DNA of 24,516 nt from CAZUFB01 sp048173955 (GTDB taxonomy: Bacteria; Actinomycetota; Coriobacteriia; Coriobacteriales; UMGS124). Numbering within the stretch: the stretch's first letter is position 1; every line of letters begins with the position of its first letter. Both the position numbers and the translations under genes were made by a program. Where the stretch lies: assembly GCA_048173955.1 (NCBI GenBank), contig DBEYOB010000041.1, positions 1 through 24,516 on the forward strand, written 5' to 3'. The notes under the pieces were generated by a model that was not told where the DNA came from, made no database searches, and saw only the letters and a list, made by a program, of their open reading frames with translations. Below, piece after piece: positions 7,090-14,565 of the stretch.

Positions 7090-8976
7090 ATGGAAACCAA
7101 GCTCGACGCACGCACCCTGACCAACCGCGGCATCTCGAGGCGCGCCTTCACCTGCGCCGCCGGTGCGCTCGCCGGGTCAGTCGCCCTCTCGGGCGCCCTC
7201 GGCCGCAACCGCAGCGCCCTTGCCGACGAGGCCGCCGCGCCCGTCGAGCAGACCTACACCCCGGGCACCTACACCGGCTCGTTCGAGGGCAACGGCGGCG
7301 ACGTCGTGGTGGACGTGACCTTCAGCGAGCACGCCATCGACGCCATCGAGGTCACCTCGCAGTCCGAGACCCCCATCGTCGCCGAGGGCGCCCTCGAGCA
7401 GCTCCCCCAGCTCATCATCGAGAAGCAGAGCCTCGGCATCGACACGATGACCGGCGCCACCATCACGAGCGCCGCCATCCTCAACGCCGTCGCCGCCGCA
7501 GCCGAGCAGGCCGGCGCCGACCTCGACGCCCTGTGGACGAGCGTCGACGAGGAGCCCTCCACCGAGGTCGTCGAGATGACCGCCGACGCCGTGGTCGTGG
7601 GCGCGGGCGCTGCGGGCATGGCCGCCACCATCCGCCTGCAGGAGCTCGGCCTGCACGCCGTGCTCGTCGAGAAGACGTACCGCACGGGCGGCTGCATCTC
7701 CGTCTCGGGCGGCAACCAGGTCGTCACCTGCAGCGACCTGCAGGTCGAGGCCGGCGTCTCCGACGACTCCCCCGAGTCGATGATCGAGGACTTCCAGGCC
7801 AACGGCGAGGACATGTGCGTGCCCGAGCTCATCGAGCTCTACTCCAAGAACGTGGGCGAGACCACCAACTGGCTCAACACCTACTGCGGCGTCGCGTACA
7901 ACATGGAAGGCGGCCTGCACAACCTGGCCGAGTACAGCCACAACCGCGAGCTCGCCTACGACGGCGGCGGCGAGGGTGCCTGCCGCGCCCTGCGCGTCGC
8001 CCTCGACGCCTCGGGCGCCGACGTCCTGCTCGACACCTCGATCCAGGGCATCGTCATGTCCGAGGGCGCCGTCAGCGGTATCCAGGCCACCGGCAAAGAC
8101 GGCACCACCTACAACATCAGCGCCCCGGCCGTGATCCTCACCACCGGCGGATACGGCGCGAGCAGCACCTGGCTGCCCGAGTCGCTCGCCGACTCGCTCT
8201 ACTACGGCCTCACCACCTCTACCGGCGACGGCCTGACCGTCGCGACCGCCGAGGACGTGAACGCGGCGACCCTCATGCTCGAGTACGCCAAGCAGTACCC
8301 CAACGGCGTCGAGGTCTCGGCCGGCCGTGCCAAGTCGACCATCGACGGCAACCTGCTCGTGTGGCCGATGAGCGCCATCCTCGTGAGCCCCGAGGGCGAG
8401 CGCGTGGTGAACGAGCACGCCTCCAACCACGACATCCTCGAGGTCGAGCTGCAGCAGAAGGACTCCACGCTCTACCTGTTCATGGACGCCGAGAACTACG
8501 CCGTGTGGGAGACCAAGCTCCCCGGCACCGGCTTCAACATGGACCACGTGGCCGAGTGGCTCGAGGCCAACGGCTCCACCACGCCCGTCTTCGCCCACGG
8601 CGAGACCGTGGAGGACGTGGCCGAGCGCGTGGGCATGGACCCCGCCACGCTCGTGGCCACCGTCGAGGACTACAACGCCGGCGTGCGCGCAGGCCAGGAC
8701 GAGTTCGGCCGCGACGGCGACTACCTCAAGATGGAGATCGGCGAGGGCGAGTACTACATGGTCGAGCAGAAGCCCCGCTACGCCACCACGATGGGCGGCC
8801 TGGTGGTCAACACGTCCCTTCAGGTCGAGAACACCGACGGCGAGGTCATCGGCGGCTTGTACGCGGCCGGCGAGGTCGTGGGCGGCGTGATGGGCTCCAA
8901 CTCGCCCTCCGGTGCCAACAACGGTTGGGCGCTGACGAGCGGCAAGCTCGCCGCCGAGGCCATCGCGAACGCGTAG
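7090..8976 (+). CDS. Tat-exported FMN/FAD flavoprotein reductase (fumarate reductase-like, 628 aa)
   Basis: The ATG at 7090 follows AAGGAG by 6 bases. A twin-arginine signal (SRRAFTCAAGALAGSVALSG, residues 16-35) indicates export. Residues ~55-140 are an FMN-binding domain with the flavinylation motif DTMTGAT (118-124), where ApbE would attach FMN to Thr124. From ~165 a FAD_binding_2 domain begins with VVVGAGAAGMAA and ends with GGLYAAGEVVGGVMG and a GWALTSGKLAAEAI helix. This is the fold of soluble fumarate and urocanate reductases. However, the CHTMGG His of fumarate reductases is replaced (ATTMGG, about 565-570), and the HGANRLGGN Arg region reads MGSNSPSGANN (about 601-611). A substrate other than fumarate is therefore likely. 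It is monocistronic, with a strong terminator at 9008. The divergent LuxR gene is the probable regulator. Confidence 0.9.
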   Translation: METKLDARTLTNRGISRRAFTCAAGALAGSVALSGALGRNRSALADEAAAPVEQTYTPGTYTGSFEGNGGDVVVDVTFSEHAIDAIEVTSQSETPIVAEGALEQLPQLIIEKQSLGIDTMTGATITSAAILNAVAAAAEQAGADLDALWTSVDEEPSTEVVEMTADAVVVGAGAAGMAATIRLQELGLHAVLVEKTYRTGGCISVSGGNQVVTCSDLQVEAGVSDDSPESMIEDFQANGEDMCVPELIELYSKNVGETTNWLNTYCGVAYNMEGGLHNLAEYSHNRELAYDGGGEGACRALRVALDASGADVLLDTSIQGIVMSEGAVSGIQATGKDGTTYNISAPAVILTTGGYGASSTWLPESLADSLYYGLTTSTGDGLTVATAEDVNAATLMLEYAKQYPNGVEVSAGRAKSTIDGNLLVWPMSAILVSPEGERVVNEHASNHDILEVELQQKDSTLYLFMDAENYAVWETKLPGTGFNMDHVAEWLEANGSTTPVFAHGETVEDVAERVGMDPATLVATVEDYNAGVRAGQDEFGRDGDYLKMEIGEGEYYMVEQKPRYATTMGGLVVNTSLQVENTDGEVIGGLYAAGEVVGGVMGSNSPSGANNGWALTSGKLAAEAIANA

Positions 8977-9007
8977 CCCCCCACCGGGAACCTCTGCACC
9001 AGAACGC

Positions 9008-9057
9008 AAAGCGCCCGCCTGCACAACCTAACCGGTTGATGCGGGCGGGCGCTTTTT
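9008..9057 (+). terminator. Intrinsic terminator after the flavin reductase
   Basis: AAAGCGCCCGCC (9008-9019) pairs with GGCGGGCGCTTT (9044-9055). The stem extends by four more pairs including one wobble, and an inner hairpin (CAACC/GGTTG) fills the loop. TTTTT at 9053-9057 ends it. The A-rich start allows some activity in the reverse direction. Confidence 0.88.
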
Positions 9058-9238
9058 GAGGCGCGGATTGGAACATGGCGGTGTCGGGACAATCAGAGGG
9101 TCTTCCCCGTCCCAACGCGCCTCCCCGCCCCGGCGGGTTTTCCGCCCCGGCGGGTTTTTGATTCGGCAACGTCGCCGGACCGCCCGCGGATGCCGTTTTG
9201 TACCCCGGACGGCGTCAACCTCGTCCGTCCGATTGCCA

Positions 9239-9477
9239 GATTTCGAGGGGGCACTTGCTAAAAAAGTGCCTTACTGAGTAAGCGGAGGAGCTCCGAACAC
9301 GCCGTGCATGCGGGTCGCACCTGCATCCGACTGTCGGTCGCGCCCCGCCGTTGCGCGAAATCTGACAAAAGTCCAGCTCAGCCTTAGATCCCTCGAATCC
9401 TTCCGGTTTTGCCTTAAAATATCAAAAATATAAACTTACTCAGTAAGGCCACTTTCTAGCAAGTGGTCCCCGAAATC
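9239..9477. repeat. ~240-bp element bounded by ~44-bp inverted repeats (MITE-like)
   Basis: The left arm (9239-9282) and the right arm (9435-9477) are near-perfect inverted copies. Both read, from outside inward, GATTTCG, a short G-rich link, CACTTGCTA, an A-rich link, AGTG, then CTTACTGAGTAAG. A shared TGCC just outside may extend each arm to about 50 bases. Each arm also folds on itself: CACTT pairs with AAGTG, and CTTACTGAGTAAG is a 13-base odd palindrome. The 152-base centre encodes nothing. Terminal inverted repeats, no coding capacity and a convergent intergenic site are typical of a non-autonomous transposable element. I found no certain target-site duplication. Confidence 0.7.
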
Positions 9478-9601
9478 CGGGCAGACCCTAGAGGCCTCAG
9501 GCGAGCGAAGCGCAAATCGATTCGCTATATCGCATAAAATAAGATAAGTATGCACTTTGCACCCATCGGACATCGCTCCATGGCAGCAAAGCACCCGCCG
9601 C

Positions 9602-9619
9602 AAAACCGCCTTAGGCGGT
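9602..9619 (-). terminator. Small hairpin overlapping the stop codon of the DUF3592-like gene
   Basis: On the minus strand ACCGCC, the TAA stop codon and GGCGGT form a 6-bp stem with a 3-base loop (9605-9619), followed by a short T-run. It could act as a compact terminator that uses the stop codon as its loop. The stem is short, so confidence is moderate. Confidence 0.5.
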
Positions 9620-10186
9620 CTGACCGAGCGTGGGCAGCACAAACCAGCAGATGACGCCCATCACGACGAGCAGCGCTCCTCCTCCGGACAGGATGACGCC
9701 GATCGCACCGGGTAGCCCGTCAATCGAGAGCCAGCAATAGTCGGGCTTGCGGGGATCGTAGCGCACCGTGCAGTCCTGACCGACCTTGAAGTGCCCCTTG
9801 ATCGTGGCGCGCGTGGCCTTTTGCTCGAAGGCGCGCCCGTCCACCTCGTAGCGCACGACGGGACGCCAGGTCGCGGCGCCGGCGGCCAGGTCGTCGGCCG
9901 CCTGGCGACGCTTCTTCTCCTTATAGGCGCGCTTCTTGGCCGCGATGGCCTCGTTCGCGGCAACGACGGGCTCCTCCTTCTCCCGCTTGCCGACGGCAGC
10001 CGCACGCTTCTTGAACCGCCCCCCGAAGGATTCGTCGCGAATCTCGACGATCGAACCCTCGGCGACCTCGGTGCAGCGGCGCTCGAGGGACTTCGAACGC
10101 ACCACCATGCAGAGACCGCCCACAGCAAAGCCCATGCCGAGCAGGCAGAGCGACGCGGTCACAATCTGGGTCAGCAGAAGGCTCAT
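9611..10186 (-). CDS. DUF3592-like membrane protein (191 aa)
   Basis: There are two hydrophobic segments, one at the N-terminus (about residues 4-29, ASLCLLGMGFAVGGLCMVV) and one near the C-terminus (about 160-183, GVILSGGGALLVVMGVICWF). They flank a soluble region. That region has a very basic Lys/Arg/Ala-rich insert (KKRAYKEKKRRQAADD), then a beta-rich part with WRPVVRYEVDGRAFEQ and GQDCTVRYDPRKPDYCWL. The motif 'P.V.Y.VDG..' followed by 'V.YDP.nP' is typical of DUF3592-like proteins, whose function is unknown. ATG 10186 is chosen because GAGGAGA lies upstream and the first span begins at once. The open frame to 10390 is not supported. The gene is divergent from the aminotransferase and shows no operon partner. 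Confidence 0.75.
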   Translation of the reverse strand: MSLLLTQIVTASLCLLGMGFAVGGLCMVVRSKSLERRCTEVAEGSIVEIRDESFGGRFKKRAAAVGKREKEEPVVAANEAIAAKKRAYKEKKRRQAADDLAAGAATWRPVVRYEVDGRAFEQKATRATIKGHFKVGQDCTVRYDPRKPDYCWLSIDGLPGAIGVILSGGGALLVVMGVICWFVLPTLGQTA

Positions 10187-10362
10187 GGGCCCCGTCTCCT
10201 CTTCTCTTCGGTCGCGACCGCCCGGGCGCGGGCCGCGGGCCCCGCCCGGGCGCACGCCCGTGCGAATCTCCCACGATTTTGCCACAAGCACGCACATGCG
10301 GCACGCCGCCGCACTATGATGCGTACGACAGTCCACAAACCTGCCAGCAAAGGAGCGCCGCC

Positions 10363-11565
10363 ATGCCTGCAAGCTGCAACGAGAAAGCATACGAACTGGG
10401 GGCCCAGGGCTCCTCCATCCGCCAGCTCTTCGCCTACGGGCAGGCGCGCAAGGCCCAGATCGGCGACGACAAGGTTTTCGACTTCAGCATCGGCAACCCG
10501 AGCGTTCCGGCACCCGCCGAGGTGAAGCAGGCCATCGTCGAGGCGCTCGACGAACCCTCGCTCGAGCTGCACGGCTATACCCCCGCCGCCGGCCTGCCGT
10601 CGACCCGCACGGCCATCGCCGACGTGCTCAACGCCCGCCACGGCACGTCCTACACCGCCGCCGACCTGTACCTGACGATGGGCGCGGCGGCCGCCATCGA
10701 CGCCTGCATCAACGCCGTGTGCGAGCCCGGCGACGAGGTCGTCGTCATCGCGCCGTTCTTCCCCGAGTACCGCGTGTGGATCGAGGCGGCCGGATGCCGC
10801 TGCGTGCTCTCGCCCGCCCGCGCCGACTCCCAGATCGACCTCGACGACCTGGCATCGCGCATCACCGCGCGCACGCGCGCCGTCATCATCAACTCGCCGA
10901 ACAACCCCACCGGCACGGTGTACCCCGCCGAGGCACTGCGCGAGCTTGCCGGGGTGCTGCGCGCGGCGTCGAAGATGAACGGCCGCACGGTCTACCTCAT
11001 CGCCGACGAGCCGTACCGCGAGATCGCCTACGAGGGGGTCGAGGTGCCCTGGGTCCCCTCGATCTACGAGAACACCCTGGTGTGCTACTCCTACAGCAAG
11101 TCGCTCAGCCTGCCGGGCGAGCGTATCGGCTACGCGCTGGTGCCCGACACCATGCCCGCCCACGACGAGGTTTACGCCGCGGTGTGCGGCGCCGGCCGCG
11201 CACTGGGCTACGTGTGCGCGCCGTCCCTGATTCAGAAGGCCATCGAGAAGTGCTGCGGCCTGCCGAGCGACGTGGCCGCCTATGCCGAGAACCGCGACCT
11301 GCTCTTCGGCGCGCTCTCCGAGATGGGCTACGAGTGCGTCGAGCCGCGAGGGGCGTTCTACCTGTGGGTGCGCGCGCTCGAACCCGACGCCAAGGCGTTT
11401 TCTGCCCGCGCGCGCGACGGCCACGAGCTGCTGCTGGTCCCGAGCGACGACTTCGGCGTCGAGGGCTGGGTGCGCATCAGCTACTGCGTCGACAAGGCAA
11501 CGATCGAGCGCTCGCTGCCGGCGTTCAAGGCGCTCATCGAGGAATACCGCGCGGGCCGGGCGTAG
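10363..11565 (+). CDS. PLP-dependent class I/II aminotransferase (400 aa)
   Basis: This is a fold-type I aminotransferase of aspartate-aminotransferase-like architecture. FDFSIGNPSVPAP (39-51) is the N-terminal substrate-loop motif, GYTPAAGLPSTRTAIA follows, NSPNNPTGTVY (177-187) carries the PLP-contacting Asn, and IADEPYRE (213-220) carries the Asp and Tyr that bind the pyridine ring and phenol. YSYSKSLSLPGERIGY contains the Schiff-base Lys246, and WVRISYC near the C-terminus carries the carboxylate-binding Arg. The ATG follows AAAGGAG by 9 bases. The amino-donor specificity cannot be read from sequence. A TATGAT at 10315-10320 is a possible -10. QueD begins 40 bases downstream on the same strand, so the two may share a transcript, although no pathway links them obviously. 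Confidence 0.9.
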   Translation: MPASCNEKAYELGAQGSSIRQLFAYGQARKAQIGDDKVFDFSIGNPSVPAPAEVKQAIVEALDEPSLELHGYTPAAGLPSTRTAIADVLNARHGTSYTAADLYLTMGAAAAIDACINAVCEPGDEVVVIAPFFPEYRVWIEAAGCRCVLSPARADSQIDLDDLASRITARTRAVIINSPNNPTGTVYPAEALRELAGVLRAASKMNGRTVYLIADEPYREIAYEGVEVPWVPSIYENTLVCYSYSKSLSLPGERIGYALVPDTMPAHDEVYAAVCGAGRALGYVCAPSLIQKAIEKCCGLPSDVAAYAENRDLLFGALSEMGYECVEPRGAFYLWVRALEPDAKAFSARARDGHELLLVPSDDFGVEGWVRISYCVDKATIERSLPAFKALIEEYRAGRA

Positions 11566-11605
11566 CGTCAGCCCGGCACAACGGAAAACCGAGGAGGGCA
11601 TCACC

Positions 11606-11944
11606 GTGTACTACGTCAGCAAGCGGCTCGAAATCTCCGGCGCGCATGCCGTGAACTGCTCTGCGGAGGGGTACTGCGAAAACCTGCACGGCCACAACTG
11701 GATCGTCGTCGTCCACTGTAAGGCGCGCGAGCTCAACGAGGACGGCATGGTCGTCGACTTTACGCGTATCAAAAAGCTGATCCACGGGACGATCGACCAC
11801 ACGAACCTCAACGAGACGCTCCCCTACAACCCGACCGCCGAGAACATCGCCCGCTGGTGTGCCGAGCAGGTCGGCGACACCTGCTACAAGGTCGAGGTGT
11901 GGGAAACCGAGTCGAACAAGGCCGTCTGGGAGCGAGACGAGTAG
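11606..11944 (+). CDS. queD: 6-carboxytetrahydropterin synthase-like protein (QueD/PTPS family, 112 aa)
   Basis: This small protein belongs to the QueD/6-pyruvoyl-tetrahydropterin synthase family. Zinc ligands are visible as His14 (SGAHAV) and His28 and His30 (LHGHNW), with the catalytic Cys24 just before them. DFTRIKK (51-57), DHTNLNE (64-70) and PTAENIARW (77-85) are the standard downstream motifs, and Glu100 fits the C-terminal substrate-binding Glu. QueD converts 7,8-dihydroneopterin triphosphate to 6-carboxy-tetrahydropterin in queuosine and 7-deazaguanine synthesis. No queC, queE or folE is in the window, so the exact product is inferred. A GTG start at 11606 is supported by GAGGAGGG upstream and by the family's usual N-terminus. 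The protein is slightly shorter than many QueD. Confidence 0.85.
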   Translation: MYYVSKRLEISGAHAVNCSAEGYCENLHGHNWIVVVHCKARELNEDGMVVDFTRIKKLIHGTIDHTNLNETLPYNPTAENIARWCAEQVGDTCYKVEVWETESNKAVWERDE

Positions 11945-12018
11945 AGACGGGAGATGGGCGGCGAGCATGGACCAATCGCCGCCCACCGCCTCGCACGCCA
12001 TCAGACAAGGAACCCGCC

Positions 12019-12495
12019 ATGCCTTCCGACACCATGCCTCCTGAAAAACTGACCGAAGACCTGCTCGCCCGCCTGCTCTCCGCATCGAACCCGAGGGAGT
12101 ACCTCGACCAGGGCGTCACCGTCGACCGCACGCTCGCGGAATACCTCCACGAGCTGCTTCGGGAGCGGGGCGTGAAGCGCGCCGCCGTTATCCGGGCGTC
12201 GGGTATCCACCCGACCGTGGTGTACGACATCTTCACCGGCAAGAGCAGACCGGGGCGCGACCACGCCATCATGTTGGCGTTCGGCCTGGGCTGCAGCCTG
12301 CGCGAGACGCAGCGCCTGCTTCGCCTGGCGGGGGTTTCGGAGCTGTGGCCCAAGATGCGCCGCGACGCCATCGTGATCTGGTGCATCGAGCAGGGCATGA
12401 CACGTGCAGAATGCGATGACGAGCTGTGGCGTCTCGGCGAGAAGACGCTGCTGGGGACCGAGAGGCTGAACGGGAATCCCTCCCGCAGCCAGTAG
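12019..12495 (+). CDS. Small helix-turn-helix protein preceding a Ser/Thr kinase (158 aa)
   Basis: This is a compact helical protein. An XRE-like helix-turn-helix occupies about residues 40-110: EYLHELLRERGVKRAAVIRA, then GIHPTVVYDIFTGKSRPGRD, then LAFGLGCSLRETQRLLRLAG. A second helical part reads RRDAIVIWCIEQGMTRAECD and ends DELWRLGEKTL. From memory, very similar small proteins occur in many Firmicutes and Actinobacteria directly beside transmembrane Ser/Thr kinases, which matches the gene at 12681. The ATG at 12019 follows AAGGAA; ATG 12034 is an alternative. Its job is probably to regulate the kinase region. The palindrome at 12532-12554 and its copy at 15817-15839 are candidate binding sites. 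Direct evidence for that binding is lacking. Confidence 0.8.
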   Translation: MPSDTMPPEKLTEDLLARLLSASNPREYLDQGVTVDRTLAEYLHELLRERGVKRAAVIRASGIHPTVVYDIFTGKSRPGRDHAIMLAFGLGCSLRETQRLLRLAGVSELWPKMRRDAIVIWCIEQGMTRAECDDELWRLGEKTLLGTERLNGNPSRSQ

Positions 12496-12531
12496 GCGTC
12501 GCACGGCAAACAGGTCGGGGGCGCAAGGCAA

Positions 12532-12578
12532 CCTCTCAGTTGCCAACTGAAGAATCGGCCCCGATGCTCATCTACAAT
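12532..12578 (+). promoter_or_regulatory. Kinase promoter: palindromic operator plus -10 box
   Basis: The half-sites TCAGTTG and CAACTGA flank a central C at 12543 (12536-12550). The outer bases (12532-12535 and 12551-12554) match the second copy at 15817-15839 only partly. TACAAT at 12573-12578 is a good -10 and starts exactly 30 bases from the centre. The -35 position reads AAGAAT, so the promoter should need help. The operator would be centred near -42, the usual place for an activator that touches RNA polymerase. The leader to the TTG start would be about 96 bases. Confidence 0.7.
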
Positions 12579-12680
12579 AGCGGCATGTCTGCGATGCCGG
12601 AGGCGGGGGGATAGAGGACGGCTTTCCCTCGCCGGGCCGACAGCGCGCTTATATCCTCGAGCTCGGTAAGGAACGAACGT

Positions 12681-14471
12681 TTGGACGACAAGCAGGTCAT
12701 GCACGCCATGAGCGTCGACGACGCGTACCAGGTCGTACGCACGCTCTCTGGTGGCCCGACCGGCACGACGGAACTCGTCACCATCGATGGGTCGGGGCCG
12801 TTCGTGCGCAAGAAGATTCCCACCGACATGGCCAACCGCGCCGTGTGGGCCATACTCGCCGACTGCGATTGCCCCTATCTGCCCCGCGTCTGGGCGACCT
12901 ACGAGCTTCCTGACCAGTTTGTCGTCGTGTGCGACTTCGTTGCAGGAACCACGCTCAAAGACCACGTCTCCTCGCTCGAGCGCCTTGCGCCCCGCAAAGC
13001 CGCAGGGTTGGCGGAAAACGTATGCGCGGCGGCGGAATCGCTCCACGCCCACGGCGTCGTGCATCGCGACATCTCGCCCGCCAACGTTATCGTCTCCTCC
13101 GACGGTGCCCACCTCATCGACCTCGGCATCGCGCGCACCCGCTTCGCCCATGAGGACCGCGAAGGGACACACCTCGGGACGTGGGGGTTCGCCGCACCGG
13201 AGCAGTACGGCTTTGCCCAGACCGACGCCCGCTCCGACGTCTACTCGATCGGCAGGCTGCTCGGCTACATGCTGACGGGCGCCTCGCCCGACGACGACGA
13301 ATACGAACGCCTGCTCCAAGACCGAGACGTCGTCCCCGAACCCTTGGCGGCAGTCATCGCGCGCGCATGCGACTTCGAGCCGAGCAGCCGCTTCCAAACC
13401 GCCGACGAGCTCGCGCGAGCCGCGCGCGACGCCCTTTTGACAGAAGACACGGGTGAAATGGCACCCGGCAACGTCCCCGCGCAGGAGAATGCGGAACGGA
13501 CCGAGACACATCAGGCTCAAGGCAACCCGCGCCGCAAGGCCCATATCAGAAGCCGCATCGTCGCAGCGACGGCAGGCTTTGCGGTAATTGCGGCGCTAGC
13601 CACCGCGCTTGTCGCAACGAACTGCGGCGGTTTGGGGCCGTCAGAGGATGGGCAGCCGGAACCCGCTACAAGCATCGGGAGCACTTCGGATGCCGACGAG
13701 CCTTCGAGCGACTCTGGGTCATACGAAGCAGAGAAAACCGAGAGCGCCGACGAGGCAAACGTGTCGAGCGCTCCAAGCGTACCTAACACCAACGACCTCA
13801 CCGCTTCGGTCAAAGAAGCCAACTCCTCCACCCCATCCGAACGTGCGGAAGAGGCCGTCCCCTCAAAGGCGGACACAGCCGTCACGGACAAAGATCAAAC
13901 GGACGGCATGGTCAAGATTGTCGACTCTTGGTGGGAATACCGGTCAGGCACCCTGTCGTACATCTACGGAGTAACAAACACGAGCGACGACATCCTGGTC
14001 AACTACCCCGAGGTCCGCGCGACCGGCAAGGCAGGGGATGGCTCCATTGTCCACACCCAGACCAACACGTTTGCAGCCATCTATCCGGGCGAAACCGTTT
14101 ACTACACGTTCTCGACGCTTTGCAACACTGCACCGGAAACGGTAGAGTTTACCGCCGTCGAACCAAGAGCGTCTTTCCTGGAGACCGACAGCGAAGACAA
14201 GCCCGTCTTCGACTTCTCCAATCTGACGGACACAACGGTCGAGTACGCGACGACAATCACCGGGGAGCTGACGGCTGAGCGTCTCCCCGCCAATCGCAAT
14301 CCTATCCCTGCGTTTGTCACGGTCATCCTGCGCGACGAGGCAGGCGCGATCGTAGGAGGGACGACTGCCATGGTTTCCACCGTAGCCGAGGGTGAATCCG
14401 TGCCGTTCGAGGTCACCTTGATCGAGGCTCCCGACTACGCGTCGTTCGAGGTCCATGCGCGGACATGGTAG
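12681..14471 (+). CDS. Transmembrane eukaryotic-like Ser/Thr protein kinase (596 aa)
   Basis: The cytoplasmic kinase domain spans residues ~15-255. A Gly-rich loop is near 22-30, the ATP-binding Lys is 44 or 45 (VRKKIP), and the catalytic loop is HRDISPANV (Asp130, Asn135). The metal motif is DLG (147-149) instead of DFG, and the APE motif is APEQYG (172-177). All key catalytic residues are present. One membrane span follows (about 293-313). Outside the membrane come a Ser/Thr/Glu/Asp-rich linker of ~110 residues and a beta-rich domain from ~410 (KIVDSWWEYRSGTLSYIYGV, then VEFTAVEP) that may be the sensor. It has no PASTA repeats. A TTG start is chosen because AAGGA lies 8 bases upstream; in-frame ATGs at residues 7 and 10 are alternatives. 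The operator-promoter upstream and the HTH gene before it suggest linked regulation. Confidence 0.88.
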   Translation: MDDKQVMHAMSVDDAYQVVRTLSGGPTGTTELVTIDGSGPFVRKKIPTDMANRAVWAILADCDCPYLPRVWATYELPDQFVVVCDFVAGTTLKDHVSSLERLAPRKAAGLAENVCAAAESLHAHGVVHRDISPANVIVSSDGAHLIDLGIARTRFAHEDREGTHLGTWGFAAPEQYGFAQTDARSDVYSIGRLLGYMLTGASPDDDEYERLLQDRDVVPEPLAAVIARACDFEPSSRFQTADELARAARDALLTEDTGEMAPGNVPAQENAERTETHQAQGNPRRKAHIRSRIVAATAGFAVIAALATALVATNCGGLGPSEDGQPEPATSIGSTSDADEPSSDSGSYEAEKTESADEANVSSAPSVPNTNDLTASVKEANSSTPSERAEEAVPSKADTAVTDKDQTDGMVKIVDSWWEYRSGTLSYIYGVTNTSDDILVNYPEVRATGKAGDGSIVHTQTNTFAAIYPGETVYYTFSTLCNTAPETVEFTAVEPRASFLETDSEDKPVFDFSNLTDTTVEYATTITGELTAERLPANRNPIPAFVTVILRDEAGAIVGGTTAMVSTVAEGESVPFEVTLIEAPDYASFEVHARTW

Positions 14472-14565
14472 ACGGAGAACGCACCCCGTGCGAGTGTCCA
14501 GAGATAGGCATCCGGAGCCGGATGGAGCAATCCGCAGACCGGCCCCGGATACCGCTATGTCTCGT

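Larger units (their letters stand above)
8977..9610. other. Convergent non-coding region with a large inverted-repeat element
   Basis: These 634 bases lie between the 3' ends of the flavin reductase (+) and the DUF3592-like gene (-). They hold the terminator at 9008-9057, the inverted-repeat element at 9239-9477 and an AT-rich segment around 9410-9435 and 9515-9555. The short open frames (73 and 68 codons) have no ribosome binding sites and are not credible. The region is clearly less GC-rich than its neighbours from about 9360 to 9570. Confidence 0.6.

Noticed and set aside
8988..9000. GAACCTCTGCACC after the flavin reductase resembles the arm of the 6824 dyad (GAACCTCTGGCAC)
   Set aside because: It differs by an inserted base, has no inverted partner, and lies after the gene. 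It may be chance.
4432..9610. CRISPR array or tRNA/rRNA genes in the non-coding gaps
   Set aside because: No regularly spaced direct repeats of CRISPR length, no cloverleaf or CCA-type ends, and no rRNA-like sequence were seen.
10214..10250. GCCCGGGC-containing GC-rich inverted sequence upstream of the DUF3592-like gene
   Set aside because: Imperfect and expected by composition in such GC-rich DNA. No spacing to a promoter supports function.
14509..14524. CATCCGG-AG-CCGGATG between the kinase and DUF6591-like genes
   Set aside because: A short palindrome with an impossibly tight loop and no T-run. Insufficient for a terminator or operator call.
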